DNA of 64,000 nucleotides from Streptomyces marincola (GCF_020410765.1 NZ_CP084541.1:3042501-3106500); one strand, 5' to 3'; positions 1-9,008 are shown, counted from the first letter of the stretch. Notes: generated by a model not told the origin, from the letters alone. Numbers and translations are program-made.

Positions 1-73
1 GGGCGCTTCCCTTCGCTGTGTCCACTACTTTAGAAGCAACTCCCGCCGAATTTCAAATCCGGTCCGGCGCTCC

Positions 74-96
74 CTGTTCCGGGCATGCCGGAACAG
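74..96 (-). terminator. Perfect 9-bp inverted repeat, possible terminator
   Basis: The arms CTGTTCCGG (74-82) and CCGGAACAG (88-96) are exact reverse complements around a 5-nt loop. The repeat lies about 80 nt past the stop of the leftward SpoIIE phosphatase gene, so it could end that transcript. There is no clear U-tract, so an operator for a gene beyond the left edge is also possible. Nothing else is seen in bases 1-177. Confidence 0.4.
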
Positions 97-177
97 ACCC
101 TTGCGGGCTTCACTGAGTGAGTGGAGGTGCGCCCGTGAAGAGCGCTCGGACTACATTACGCGCCGGGATGGGGGGCG

Positions 178-1857
178 TCAACTCGCGTCGGGCAGGGCGA
201 ACTCCGCCCACACCGCCTTGCCGCCCTCGGGCAGGCGGCGCGCGCCCCACTCCGCCGCGATGGTGGCGACCACCGCGATGCCCCGGCCCGCCTCGTCGGC
301 CGGGCGGGCCTGCTGCCTGCGGGGCAGGTGCTCGTCCCCGTCCGTGACCTCGACGATCAGCCTGCGGTCGGTCCTGCGCAGCCGCAGCCCCATCGGGGCG
401 CGGCCGTGCTTCAGGGAGTTGGCGACGAGTTCGCTCGCCGCGAGGACCCCCAGTTCGCGCAGCTCCTCGGAGAACCGCCAGCTCGCCAGCACGCCGTCGG
501 CGAACGCCCGCGCCCGCGGCGCGGCCTCCACCCCGCCGAGCAGGTCGAGGGCCGCGCCCCTGAACAGGTCGGCCTCCTCGCCGTGCCGCTCGGGGCAGGT
601 GAGGACGAGCACCGCGACGTCGTCGTCGTGCTCCTCGGTGATGCCGAGGGCGCGCAGCAGGCGGTCGCACAGGATCTGCGGGTTGTCGCACGCGGCGGCC
701 ATGGCGCGCTCCAGCGCGTCGAGCCCTTCGTCGATGTCCGCGTCGCGCCGTTCCACCAGGCCGTCGGTGCACAGCACGGCCGTCGAGCCAGGACCGAACG
801 GCACGGCTCCCGACGCGTGCACCCAGCCGCCCGTGCCGAGCGGCGGCCCGGTCGGCTCCGCGACGCGGTGCACCGTGCCGTCGGCCTCGCGGATGAGGAC
901 CGGCAGGTGGCCGGCCGACGCGTGGGTGAGGGTGCCCTCGTTCGGGTCGTACACGGCGTACAGGCACGTGGCGATCTGCGTCGCGTCGATGTCGGCGGCG
1001 AGCCCGTCGAGGAGTTGGAGCACCTCGTGCGGCGGCAGGTCGAGGCGCGCGTAGGCGCGCACGGCGGTGCGCAACTGCCCCATGACCGCCGCCGCGCGCA
1101 CGCCCCGGCCCATGACGTCGCCGATCACCACGGCCGTGCGCCCGGCGCCCAGGGTGATCACGTCGTACCAGTCGCCGCCCACCGCGGCGTCGAGACCGCC
1201 CGGCTGGTACGTCGCCGCGACGCGCAGGTCGTCCGGCTGTTCGAGCCGCTGCGGCAGGAGGCTGCGTTGCAGCGTGACGGCCGCGGCCCGGTGCCTGCTC
1301 TCGCTCTCGCGCAGCCGCTCGGCGGCCACGACCTGGTCCGTGACGTCGGCGGCGAACACCAGCACCCCGCGCTGCGCGGGCTTGCCCGCCGCCCCGGCGA
1401 GCTGGACCGGCGTGCACGTGAACGTGAAGTGGCTGTCGCGGCCGGCGCCGCGCGCGGTCGCGGGAACGCTGCGCGACTTCAGGGTGCGCGGGGTGCCGCT
1501 GCGCTGCACCTGGTCCATGAGCGGGAGCAGCCCGATCTCGACGAGCTCGGGCAGCGTCTGCCGCGCGGGCTCGCCCGGTGTCCTCGGGCCGAAGAGCGCG
1601 GCGTACGCGGCGTTGACGTAGGCGACGCGGTGGTCGGAACCGCGCACGACGGCGACGGGAGCCTGCACGTGGCCGAGCAGCTCGTGCACGGCCGCCGCGT
1701 CGACGCCCCGGCCCGCGGGGCCCGGCGGTGGCTCCTGGTGATCGCCCGAGCGGGCCGCCGGCACGCCACCGGGCTCTTCCGCCCGGCCGCGATCGGTGGC
1801 GGCGGCGTGGCGCCGCTGTGTTCCGGGCAGCCGGATACCCCAGCGCGTCAAATTCAC
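178..1857 (-). CDS. PAS / SpoIIE-type PP2C phosphatase with C-terminal HATPase domain
   Basis: A 559-aa protein with three regions: a PAS sensor (about residues 55-180), a SpoIIE/PP2C serine phosphatase domain (about 190-410, including GGDWYD, GDVMGRG and a late DDD metal site), and a C-terminal GHKL ATPase-like domain (about 430-555) with an N-box ASELVANSLKHG. Such Streptomyces proteins combine an RsbU-like phosphatase with an RsbW-like anti-sigma kinase and act in partner-switching control of stress sigma factors. No membrane segment is seen, so it is probably cytosolic with a PAS ligand or redox input. The GTG at 1857 is the most upstream start and has only a weak upstream GGAAC. Its target is unknown because no anti-anti-sigma gene is adjacent. 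Confidence 0.9.
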   Translation of the reverse strand: MNLTRWGIRLPGTQRRHAAATDRGRAEEPGGVPAARSGDHQEPPPGPAGRGVDAAAVHELLGHVQAPVAVVRGSDHRVAYVNAAYAALFGPRTPGEPARQTLPELVEIGLLPLMDQVQRSGTPRTLKSRSVPATARGAGRDSHFTFTCTPVQLAGAAGKPAQRGVLVFAADVTDQVVAAERLRESESRHRAAAVTLQRSLLPQRLEQPDDLRVAATYQPGGLDAAVGGDWYDVITLGAGRTAVVIGDVMGRGVRAAAVMGQLRTAVRAYARLDLPPHEVLQLLDGLAADIDATQIATCLYAVYDPNEGTLTHASAGHLPVLIREADGTVHRVAEPTGPPLGTGGWVHASGAVPFGPGSTAVLCTDGLVERRDADIDEGLDALERAMAAACDNPQILCDRLLRALGITEEHDDDVAVLVLTCPERHGEEADLFRGAALDLLGGVEAAPRARAFADGVLASWRFSEELRELGVLAASELVANSLKHGRAPMGLRLRRTDRRLIVEVTDGDEHLPRRQQARPADEAGRGIAVVATIAAEWGARRLPEGGKAVWAEFALPDAS

Positions 1858-1944
1858 AGCGTTCCGATCCGATTCGTTCTGGTCGCTACGTTTCCCACGG
1901 CGCCGGTCGCGCCGTAAGCGTTTTCGCGTCTGCGTTCTCTGGCG

Positions 1945-1992
1945 TTCTCTACTGCTTCTTCGCTACTTCTCTGCTTGCTTCTCTACTGCTTT
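1945..1992 (-). repeat. CT-rich leader with direct repeats
   Basis: The element TTCTCTACTGCTT occurs at 1945-1957 and again at 1979-1991 within a pyrimidine-rich stretch. On the minus strand it is a purine-rich tract ending about 90 nt ahead of the SpoIIE phosphatase start. It is of markedly lower GC than its surroundings and probably lies in the promoter or 5' leader of that gene. No protein-coding signal was found in 1858-2087. Confidence 0.4.
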
Positions 1993-2087
1993 GCCGTTCT
2001 ACCGCTCTTCGCACCGGCGGCGCTCCCGGCGGCCCGGCCGGGTACGTGCCAGGACCGGTCCTCCCATGGTCACATGCCGGGCCGCGG

Positions 2088-3467
2088 TCAGCCGTCCTCG
2101 GGGTCGCGCCGCGTTCCCGCCGCCAGCTCGAACTCGGCCCGCGGATGTTCGAGAGAGCCGAGGGAGACGATCTCACGTCTGAACAATCCCGCAAGGGTCC
2201 ATTCGGCGAGTACGCGCGCCTTTCGGTTGAACGTCGGCACGCGGCCGAGGTGATACGCGCGGTGCATCAGCCAGGCCGGGTAGCCCTTCAGTCTTCTGCC
2301 GTAGACGCGTGCCACCCCTTTGTGCAGTCCGAGCGACGCGACGGAGCCGGCGTCGCGGTGCCGGTAGTCGCCGGCCGGGCGGCCACGGAGCGTCGCGACG
2401 AGGTTGTCGGCGAGGCGGCGGGCCTGGCGGACGGCGTGCTGCGCGTTCGGGGCGCACAGGGCGGCCGGGTCCGCCGGGCGCGCGGTCAGGTCGGGCACGG
2501 CGGCGGCGTCGCCCGCGCACCAGACGTGCGGCACGCCCTCGACCCGCAGGTCCGGGGTGCAGCGGACGCGGCCCCGCTCGTCCAGGGGGACCCCGCAGTC
2601 CGCGAGCACGGGGTGCGGGCGCACCCCGGCGGTCCAGACCAGGGTGCGGGTGGGGTGGCGGGAGCCGTCGCTGAGGACGGCGGTGCGGTCGGCGCAGGAC
2701 TCCAGGCGGGTGCCGAGGCGTATGTCGACGTTGCGCCCGCGCAGTTCCCGCAGGGCGTACCTGCCCATGTGCTCACCCACCTCGGGGAGGATGCGGTCCG
2801 CTGCCTCGACCAGAATCCACTTCTGCTCCTCCGGCCGGATGTTGTGGTAGTAACGGCAGGCGTAACGCGCCATGTCCTCCAGTTCCGCCAGGGCCTCGAC
2901 GCCGGCGAAGCCGCCGCCGACGAAGACGAAGGTGAGGGCGGCGGAGCGGACGGCCGAGTCGCGTGTGGACGAGGCGATGTCGAGTTGTTCGAGCACGTGG
3001 TTGCGCAGGCCGATGGCCTCCTCGACCGTCCTGAAGCCGATGCCGTGCTCCGCGAGTCCCGGGACGGGAAGCGTGCGCGCGATGGAACCGGGAGCCAGCA
3101 CCAGTTCGTCGTAAGCGACCCGGAGCTGCTCGGCCCCGGCCTCCTCGCCCGCCGCGGTGCGCACCGAGAGGGTGCGCGTGCGCGGGTCGACCGAGGTGAT
3201 CCGGCCGGGCAGGAACCGGCACTTGGCGAGGACCCGGCGCAGCGGCACGACGACGTGCCGGGGCGAGACGGAGCCGGCGGCGGCCTCGGGGAGGAAGGGC
3301 TGGTAGGTCATGTGGGGCTCGGGACTGATCACGGTGATCCGGACGTCGCCGCGCCGCAGGTCGCGTCCGAGTCTGCGCTGGAGGCGGTGCGCGGTGTACA
3401 GGCCGACGTAGCCGCCGCCGGCCACCACGATGTGCGCGGGTTGCTTCGTCACCCGTCCATGAGGCAC
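2088..3467 (-). CDS. ndh: Type II NADH dehydrogenase / FAD-dependent pyridine nucleotide-disulphide oxidoreductase
   Basis: A 459-aa single-subunit flavoprotein with an N-terminal Rossmann FAD motif GGGYVGL near residue 17, a second NAD-binding glycine motif FVGGGFAGVEAL in the middle, and the C-terminal FAD-contact motif VWCAGDAAAVPD. The layout and length fit NDH-2 enzymes, which pass electrons from NADH to menaquinone at the inner face of the membrane without pumping protons. The start is uncertain: GTG 3467 gives the longest form, and an in-frame GTG five codons later (VTKQPAHIVV) matches the usual N-terminus better. It is divergent from the TetR gene at 3629, which may control it. Confidence 0.88.
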   Translation of the reverse strand: MPHGRVTKQPAHIVVAGGGYVGLYTAHRLQRRLGRDLRRGDVRITVISPEPHMTYQPFLPEAAAGSVSPRHVVVPLRRVLAKCRFLPGRITSVDPRTRTLSVRTAAGEEAGAEQLRVAYDELVLAPGSIARTLPVPGLAEHGIGFRTVEEAIGLRNHVLEQLDIASSTRDSAVRSAALTFVFVGGGFAGVEALAELEDMARYACRYYHNIRPEEQKWILVEAADRILPEVGEHMGRYALRELRGRNVDIRLGTRLESCADRTAVLSDGSRHPTRTLVWTAGVRPHPVLADCGVPLDERGRVRCTPDLRVEGVPHVWCAGDAAAVPDLTARPADPAALCAPNAQHAVRQARRLADNLVATLRGRPAGDYRHRDAGSVASLGLHKGVARVYGRRLKGYPAWLMHRAYHLGRVPTFNRKARVLAEWTLAGLFRREIVSLGSLEHPRAEFELAAGTRRDPEDG

Positions 3468-3628
3468 CGGCGGACGGCCGTTTGTCCACAGGCCGGACGG
3501 ACCGCTGCGCCGAACGGGCGTCGGCGGTCGGCTGTTTCCTTCTCACTGTCAGTGGCCTCAACTATGTTCGTACTCGACATCGCGGCCCGTCCGTTCCGGC
3601 GGCTGCCGCAGCACCGGGGGAATTGCAT

Positions 3629-4384
3629 ATGCGGATCACAGGGTCCGGGGGCGGCGCCGACGCGTCCCACCCGGCGGAGCGGGGCCATGCCGGCGGGCGC
3701 GCCGGCGCGAAGGCGCGGGGGCCGTTGCGGGTCGACGCGCAGCGCAATCTGCGGCACGTGCTGAGCGCGGCGCGCGCGGTGTTCGGCGAGCAGGGGTACG
3801 GGGCGCCGATGGAGGAGGTCGCGCGCCGGGCGCGGGTCGGTGTGGGCACGGTGTACCGGCGTTTCCCGAACAAGGAGGCGCTGGTGCGGCACATAGCCGA
3901 CGAGGAGACGCGGCGGCTGACGGACCGGGCGTTGGAGGCGCTGGCCGCGGACGGGGAGCCGTGGCGCGCGCTGGCGGGGTTCGTCGAACGGTCCGCGGCC
4001 TCGGGGGCGGGCCGCCTGCTGCCGCCCGAGTTGCTGGCGGCCGGTCCCGGGGGCAGGGCGCAGGAGCCGTGGCGGCGGGGTCCGTGGCGGCGGGGCGCCG
4101 CCGGGGGCGGGGGGCCGGGCGACGGTCCCGAGCAGGGCCCCGGCGGCCGGCCGGTCCCGGGGTCGGGGGCGCGTGCCGGGGCGCGCGAGCTGTTGTCCGC
4201 CGTGGGCGAGTTGGTGGAACGGACGCGGGCGGCCGGTGAGTTGCGGCCGGACGTGACGGTGGCCGACCTGATGCTCGTGATAGCCACGGCGCCGCCGAGG
4301 TTCGAGGACGCGGCCCGCCAGACGGCGGCGGAGGCGCGGTTGTTGCAGATCCTGTTGCAGGGGCTGCGCGCCACGGGGCGTTGA
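3629..4384 (+). CDS. TetR-family transcriptional regulator
   Basis: A 251-aa protein with a typical TetR helix-turn-helix (about residues 30-80: ARAVFGEQGYGAPMEEVARR followed by VGTVYRRFPNKEALV). The C-terminal ligand domain carries an Ala/Gly/Arg-rich insertion (about residues 125-180). ATG 3629 is chosen because AGGGGGAA-like sequence lies 6-8 nt upstream; longer in-frame versions lack an RBS. It is divergent from ndh across about 160 bp that should hold both promoters. Its stop overlaps the reading region of the next gene, so the two may be co-transcribed. The ligand is not predictable. Confidence 0.85.
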   Translation: MRITGSGGGADASHPAERGHAGGRAGAKARGPLRVDAQRNLRHVLSAARAVFGEQGYGAPMEEVARRARVGVGTVYRRFPNKEALVRHIADEETRRLTDRALEALAADGEPWRALAGFVERSAASGAGRLLPPELLAAGPGGRAQEPWRRGPWRRGAAGGGGPGDGPEQGPGGRPVPGSGARAGARELLSAVGELVERTRAAGELRPDVTVADLMLVIATAPPRFEDAARQTAAEARLLQILLQGLRATGR

Positions 4385-4488
4385 CGCTCGGACGGGTGGT
4401 TCTGCTCGAACTGCGGCGGTCGTGGCGTCCCGGTGTGGCAGCCTGGCCCCTGTCGTGGACGCCGATGGCAGGACGAGGGCTGCGGGCT

Positions 4489-6303
4489 ATGGGAGTTGAG
4501 GGTGAGGACGACGACTCCGGCGGCCCCGTGGTGCCGGGGCGGGGCGGCGCGGGGAGCGGGACGGCGGATCTGGAGCTGGTCGAACGGATGCGCCGTGGCG
4601 TGCCCGAGGCGTACGACGAGTTGTACCGGCGCCACGCGGACGCCGTGCGCCGGTACGCGCGCACGTGCTGCCGGGACTCGGACACGGCGGACGACCTGAC
4701 GAACGAGGTGTTCGCGGCCACGTTGCAGGCGGTGCGGCGCGGTGCGGGCCCGGAGACGGCGGTGCGGGCCTACCTGCTGACGTCGGTGCGGCGGGTGGCC
4801 GCGGACTGGGCCAGGAGCGCGCGGCGCGAGCACCTGGTGGAGGACTTCGCGGTGTTCGCCGTGTCCGCGGGCGCGGCGCGGGAGGCGGGCGTGGCCGCGG
4901 CCGGCTCGGGCGCGGGCGTGGACGTGGGCGCGGACGTCCGGGCCATGCGGGAGGCGGAGCGCTCGATGGCGGTCCGGGCGTTCCGCAGTCTGCCCGAGCG
5001 CTGGCAGACGGTGCTGTGGCACACGGCGGTCGAGGAGGCGTCGCCGCGGGAGGTGGCGCCGCTGCTCGGCCTGACGCCGAACGCGACGGCGGTGCTCGCG
5101 CACCGCGCGCGGGAGGGCCTGCGGCAGGCGTTCCTCCAGGAGCACGTGAGCCGTGCGCTGCGGGACGGCGGGGAGTGCGCGCGGTTCGCGGACCGGCTCG
5201 GCGCGTACGCGCGGGGCGGGTTGCGCACGCGGGCCGAGCGCGGGCTGCGCAAGCACCTGGAGGAGTGCGGCAGGTGTGCGACGGCGGCCTCGGAGGTGCG
5301 GGACCTCAACGAGCACATCAGGCTGGTGCTTCCGCTGGCGGTGGTCGGCTGGTTCGCGGCCGAGGCGTCGTCGCGGGGCGCGGGGTTCCTGCTCGGCACC
5401 GCCGGGGTGGGCACGGCGGGTTCGGCGGCGGCGGGCGGCGCGGGCGGGGCCGCGTCCGAGGGGCTCGGCGGCCCGGTGAAGGCGGGGATCGCCTCCGGCG
5501 TGGTGGCCACGGCGGCGGCTGCGGTGCTGGCGTACGCACTCGTGGGCGGCGAGCCGGCGGAGGAGCCGCGGGCGGGTGCGCCGCCCCGGCAGGTGCCCGC
5601 CGGTCCTTCGGTCGAGGAGCCGGTGCCGGAACCGCGACGGCCGGGGCCCGGGCCGGCGCCGGCGGTTCCCGAGGAGCCGGGGCCGCGGGCGCCCGTTCCC
5701 GCGCCCGGTGCCCCGCCGGCCTCGCCGGAGCCGGCGCCGGCGCCGGAGCCGCAGACCGAGCCGGAACCCCCGGCGCCGGAGCCGCCCGCGCCCGACCCGC
5801 CGGCACCGCGGCCGCCGGCACCTCGGCCGAGCCCGTCCTCCGGTGGACCCGCGCCGGAGCCCGAGCCGCCGGCCGAGCCGTTCGTGCTGCGCGAGCTGCC
5901 CTACGACGTGCTGGGCGAGGGCGGCGGCCCGGCGCTGCGGCTGGTGGGCAGCACCCCGGTGTGGCAGCGGGACGATCCGAGCGTCGCCGGGCGGGAGTTC
6001 GCGCACGGGATCACCGTGCAGGGGTGGTCGTCGGTCACCATCGACCTGAACAGGACCTGTACCTCCTACGCGTCGTGGGTCGGTCTCGACGATCTGACGC
6101 GGGGCGCGGGCGCGGCGGTGTTCCGGGTGCTGGGCGACGACGAGGAGCTGTGGCGTTCGCCGGTGCTGGAGGGCGAGGACGCGGCGGTCCCGTTGAACGT
6201 TCCGCTGTCGGGGGTGCGCACCCTCCGGCTGGCCGTGGAGCCGCGCGGGCCGCTCGGGGCGGCGGCGCTCGCGGACTGGGCGGAGTCGGAGATCCGCTGC
6301 TGA
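4489..6303 (+). CDS. ECF-like sigma factor fused to zinc-motif, transmembrane and NPCBM-like domain
   Basis: A 604-aa multidomain protein. Sigma-70 region 2 (about residues 25-110, DELYRRHADAVRRYAR) and region 4 (about 165-220, RSLPERWQTVLWHTAVEEAS) are followed by an anti-sigma-like zinc motif HLEECGRC (near 255). Next come a hydrophobic span (about 330-352, ending in AVLAYALVGGEP), a Pro/Glu-rich linker of about 100 residues, and a C-terminal domain of about 135 residues resembling the NPCBM carbohydrate-binding module (about 465-604). This arrangement puts the sigma part inside and the sugar-binding part outside the cell. ATG 4489 is preferred because of the purine-rich GACGAGGG 9-18 nt upstream; an in-frame ATG at 4465 is possible. 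A zinc finger and membrane anchor in the same chain imply built-in inhibition, but this is inferred. Confidence 0.82.
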   Translation: MGVEGEDDDSGGPVVPGRGGAGSGTADLELVERMRRGVPEAYDELYRRHADAVRRYARTCCRDSDTADDLTNEVFAATLQAVRRGAGPETAVRAYLLTSVRRVAADWARSARREHLVEDFAVFAVSAGAAREAGVAAAGSGAGVDVGADVRAMREAERSMAVRAFRSLPERWQTVLWHTAVEEASPREVAPLLGLTPNATAVLAHRAREGLRQAFLQEHVSRALRDGGECARFADRLGAYARGGLRTRAERGLRKHLEECGRCATAASEVRDLNEHIRLVLPLAVVGWFAAEASSRGAGFLLGTAGVGTAGSAAAGGAGGAASEGLGGPVKAGIASGVVATAAAAVLAYALVGGEPAEEPRAGAPPRQVPAGPSVEEPVPEPRRPGPGPAPAVPEEPGPRAPVPAPGAPPASPEPAPAPEPQTEPEPPAPEPPAPDPPAPRPPAPRPSPSSGGPAPEPEPPAEPFVLRELPYDVLGEGGGPALRLVGSTPVWQRDDPSVAGREFAHGITVQGWSSVTIDLNRTCTSYASWVGLDDLTRGAGAAVFRVLGDDEELWRSPVLEGEDAAVPLNVPLSGVRTLRLAVEPRGPLGAAALADWAESEIRC

Positions 6304-6340
6304 CCCGGTGCCCAGTGGCGCGCCGCGCGCGGCGGCGGGG

Positions 6341-8404
6341 TCAGGGGGTGACGCCGCTGGTGACGGCGCGCGGGTCGCGGTTGCCCTCGGCGGTCCAGCA
6401 GGAGCCGCGGCGGGTGAGCAGGCGGCGGAGCCAGATCTCGGTGCCGACGAGTTCGGCGAGTCCGTCGAGCGGCAGCGGCTCGCCCTGCGCGGCGGCGCGG
6501 ACGGCCTTGCGGACGACGCGGGCCTCGACGAGACCCGCGTCGGCGAGCAGCGGCGCGTCGAACAGGCCGACCACGTCGCTGACATAGGTGCGCAGCCCGG
6601 AGCGCACGGAGTCGGTGTGCCAGGCGTGGGTGGTGGCGCCCCAGCCGGGCGGCAGGCCGCGGACGCCCGCGCCCGTGAGGACGGCGCGCAGCACGTCGGC
6701 GCGTGCGCCGGGCTGGACGCGCAGGCTCTCCGGCAGTGCCTGGCAGGCGCGCACGACCTGGTTGTCGTAGAAGGGGGCGTGCAGGCGCTGGTGGCGCACC
6801 TCGGCCGCCTGCTCGAAGACGCGGTGGTCGGCGGCCTGCCGGGCCAGTGCCGCGCGGGCGAGTTGCTGTCCCGGGCGGCCGGTGGTGGCGCCGCCGCGGG
6901 GGCGGGCGGCGACGGCCTCAAGGCGGACGGACACCTCGGCCAGCGCCTCGCCGGTGAGCCAGCGGGCCGCGGGGCCCGGGCGGCACCAGGCGAGTGCGGA
7001 CAGGGAGGCCCCGAGCGCGCCGTCCGTCGCGCCCGCCTCGTCGAAGGTGCCGCGCAGCACTCCCGCGGCGCTGGTCAGGCCCTCGGGGTAGGGGGTGCGG
7101 GCCAGGCGGCGGGCCGCGCGGTAGACGGTGAACGGCACCAGCATGGCGCGGCTCCCCCCGCCGCTCGCCTTGGCGAGGGCGGTGACGGGGCGCACGAGAT
7201 GGCGGCGGCGGCGGTCGAGCAGCAGGTCCGCGAGGCGGGCGGGGTGGGCGTCGAGGACGTGGCGCGCGCCGTGCCCGACGAGGTGGTCGGCGCTGCCCGC
7301 GGCCAGCCGGTGCCGGTGCCTGGCGGCGGTGACCAGGGAGGGGCCCGGCTCGTCGGTGAGGGGGCCGCTCTCCAACTCCGCGTAGGGCAAGGCCTCTTCG
7401 CCGCCCGCGACGACGAGGTGGTGCAGGCGCGGGTTCTCCGCGATGAGCCGGGCGCGGTCGAGTTCGGCGGCGGTGCCGGGACCGCCCGCGGTGGTCAGGT
7501 CGTTGAACGTCACGGCGAGCAGCCGTTCGCCTGCCAGGGTGGCCCCGGTGCCGTAGACGGTGCCCGGCATGCCGGGGAGTCCGGCGGCGAGCAGGGCGAG
7601 GGTCGCGGAGGCGCTGCCGCCGGAGAGGTCGGCGCCGACGCCCGGGGCGGGTTCAGGACCGAGGCGGGCGGCCCTGCGGTCGGCCGGGCCCATGCCTGGC
7701 ACCGGGCCCGCGTCGCGGGCGGGGGCGTGCCGCGGGGCGGCGAGCCGGGTGCGGACGGCTTCCACGAGGGCGTCGCGCACGCCGGCGACGGCAGCTTCCC
7801 GTTCGACCGGCGGGGCGGCGACGACCAGGGGGGTCGCGGGCTCGTAGCCGAGCACGTCGTGGCTGCCGCCCTCGCGCAGGCGCAGCGCGTGGCCCGGCGG
7901 AACGCGGTGGACGCCCTGGTAGGGGGTGCCGTCGCCGACGGCTTCCGGCGCCTCGGGGCAGGCGAGCCTGGCCGCCAGGTGGGCGACGTCGAGCTGGGCC
8001 TCGGTGAGGTCGGCGAGCGGCAGGGCGGCCGTCGCGTAGGCGGTGCCGCCGGCCCAGGCGGCGTGGAACACGGGTCTGGTGCCCGCCAGGTCGGCGGGGA
8101 TGACCGTGCGGCGCCCGAAGCGGGCGACGGCCGTGTAACTGCCGGGCCAGGTCGTCAGTTGGCGCAGGGCGCCGGCGCGGGCGGAGACGAGGGAGCGGCG
8201 AAGCGTTTCGTCGTCGGCCCCGCAGTGGCCGAAGACGGCGAGGTGGGTGTCGCCGTCGGCGTACACGAGGCGGATCTCGTCCGGCCGCCAGTCGCCGACG
8301 GCCCACAGCGGGTCGGGGCCCTCCCACAGCAGGTGGGCGCCCAGCGGCTGGATGTCACGGGCAGCGCTGGCAGCGGCCCCGGCCCACCCGACCAACCACC
8401 GCAT
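6341..8404 (-). CDS. Asparagine-synthase-family protein (lasso-cyclase-like), altered ATP loop
   Basis: A 687-aa protein with an N-terminal Ntn-type region lacking the catalytic Cys2 of glutamine amidotransferases (it begins MRWLVGW) and a C-terminal asparagine synthetase-like ATP-PPi domain. The PP-loop reads LSGGSAS at residues 260-266; the usual SGGxDS aspartate is Ala265, so AMP-forming activity may be lost or changed. The start at ATG 8404 is fixed by GGGGAGG 5-11 nt upstream. Homologues form isopeptide bonds in lasso peptides or amidate small molecules. However, no lasso precursor, RRE/B1 or B2 protease gene flanks it, so it is an orphan of unknown substrate. Confidence 0.75.
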   Translation of the reverse strand: MRWLVGWAGAAASAARDIQPLGAHLLWEGPDPLWAVGDWRPDEIRLVYADGDTHLAVFGHCGADDETLRRSLVSARAGALRQLTTWPGSYTAVARFGRRTVIPADLAGTRPVFHAAWAGGTAYATAALPLADLTEAQLDVAHLAARLACPEAPEAVGDGTPYQGVHRVPPGHALRLREGGSHDVLGYEPATPLVVAAPPVEREAAVAGVRDALVEAVRTRLAAPRHAPARDAGPVPGMGPADRRAARLGPEPAPGVGADLSGGSASATLALLAAGLPGMPGTVYGTGATLAGERLLAVTFNDLTTAGGPGTAAELDRARLIAENPRLHHLVVAGGEEALPYAELESGPLTDEPGPSLVTAARHRHRLAAGSADHLVGHGARHVLDAHPARLADLLLDRRRRHLVRPVTALAKASGGGSRAMLVPFTVYRAARRLARTPYPEGLTSAAGVLRGTFDEAGATDGALGASLSALAWCRPGPAARWLTGEALAEVSVRLEAVAARPRGGATTGRPGQQLARAALARQAADHRVFEQAAEVRHQRLHAPFYDNQVVRACQALPESLRVQPGARADVLRAVLTGAGVRGLPPGWGATTHAWHTDSVRSGLRTYVSDVVGLFDAPLLADAGLVEARVVRKAVRAAAQGEPLPLDGLAELVGTEIWLRRLLTRRGSCWTAEGNRDPRAVTSGVTP

Positions 8405-9008
8405 CGCCGCCTCCCCACTGACCACCACGGACCGCCGCCTGGGTGTGTGTCTGACAGGCCCATGCTGCCATGGGACCGCCGGGAGCGGGGCATGCCGGGG
8501 AGGTGGTTCGCCCGTGTGGCGAACCACCTGCCGCGCCGGCCGGGTTCCCTGGGGCCGGCGTCGCGGCACGGGGGAAAGCGGCGTTATTCGGCCAAAGTCT
8601 GGCCGGGGAACGGGTCATGTCGAGCCCGCCCCTGGGCAGTTGTTCTGTGGTCCGGGAGACGCTGGCCGCCTCCCGGACCAGGCCACCGTCCGCGGGGAAT
8701 GAGACGGCGACTTCCCCCGGCCCGCCGCATCCATGCCGTATTCATGAGGACAACGGGCCGACCCACGCGGTCCCCATCGAAGCGGCCGGGTCGGGGACTG
8801 CCCAGAGCGCACGGCCGGGCGCACGGCCACATGACGGGAGCACGATCCCGGTTCAGGGCAGCGCTCGTACGTATGTACGGTCATAAATCCGCCATCCGGG
8901 ATTCACCCCCTTAACGGTCAGGAGGCACCGAACTACGCTGGGTTCGCGGAGGTACGGAAAGCCCTGCGCTGGTCGCGGGGCTGCCGTTGGTGTGTCAGGG
9001 GTGCGCGC
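8405..9008. other. 604-bp intergenic region between divergent genes
   Basis: No convincing gene was found on either strand. Minus-strand frames directly upstream of the asparagine-synthase homologue were read for a lasso precursor, and none has a plausible leader or core. The stretch holds a strong inverted repeat (8501-8529) and, near 8868-8882, an imperfect palindrome around CGTACGTATGTACGG, followed by lower-GC sequence that is a likely promoter for the rightward NsdA-like gene. Confidence 0.5.
8501..8529. promoter_or_regulatory. Perfect 12-bp inverted repeat upstream of the asparagine-synthase homologue
   Basis: The arms AGGTGGTTCGCC (8501-8512) and GGCGAACCACCT (8518-8529) are exact reverse complements with a 5-nt loop, about 97 nt ahead of the start at 8404. 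It could be an operator for a dimeric repressor or a leader hairpin. No gene in the immediate area obviously supplies the regulator. Confidence 0.5.

Noticed and set aside
328..1917. Long plus-strand frame opposite the SpoIIE phosphatase
   Set aside because: It is an antisense shadow: it has compositional bias only, while the minus strand shows complete PAS, PP2C and HATPase domains.
8405..8900. Lasso-peptide precursor gene upstream of the asparagine-synthase homologue
   Set aside because: The minus-strand frames (e.g. beginning at 8618 and 8884) lack a leader-like Thr at the penultimate position and a Gly/Ala-initiated core with an Asp/Glu at position 7-9, and no RRE or B2 protease gene is near.
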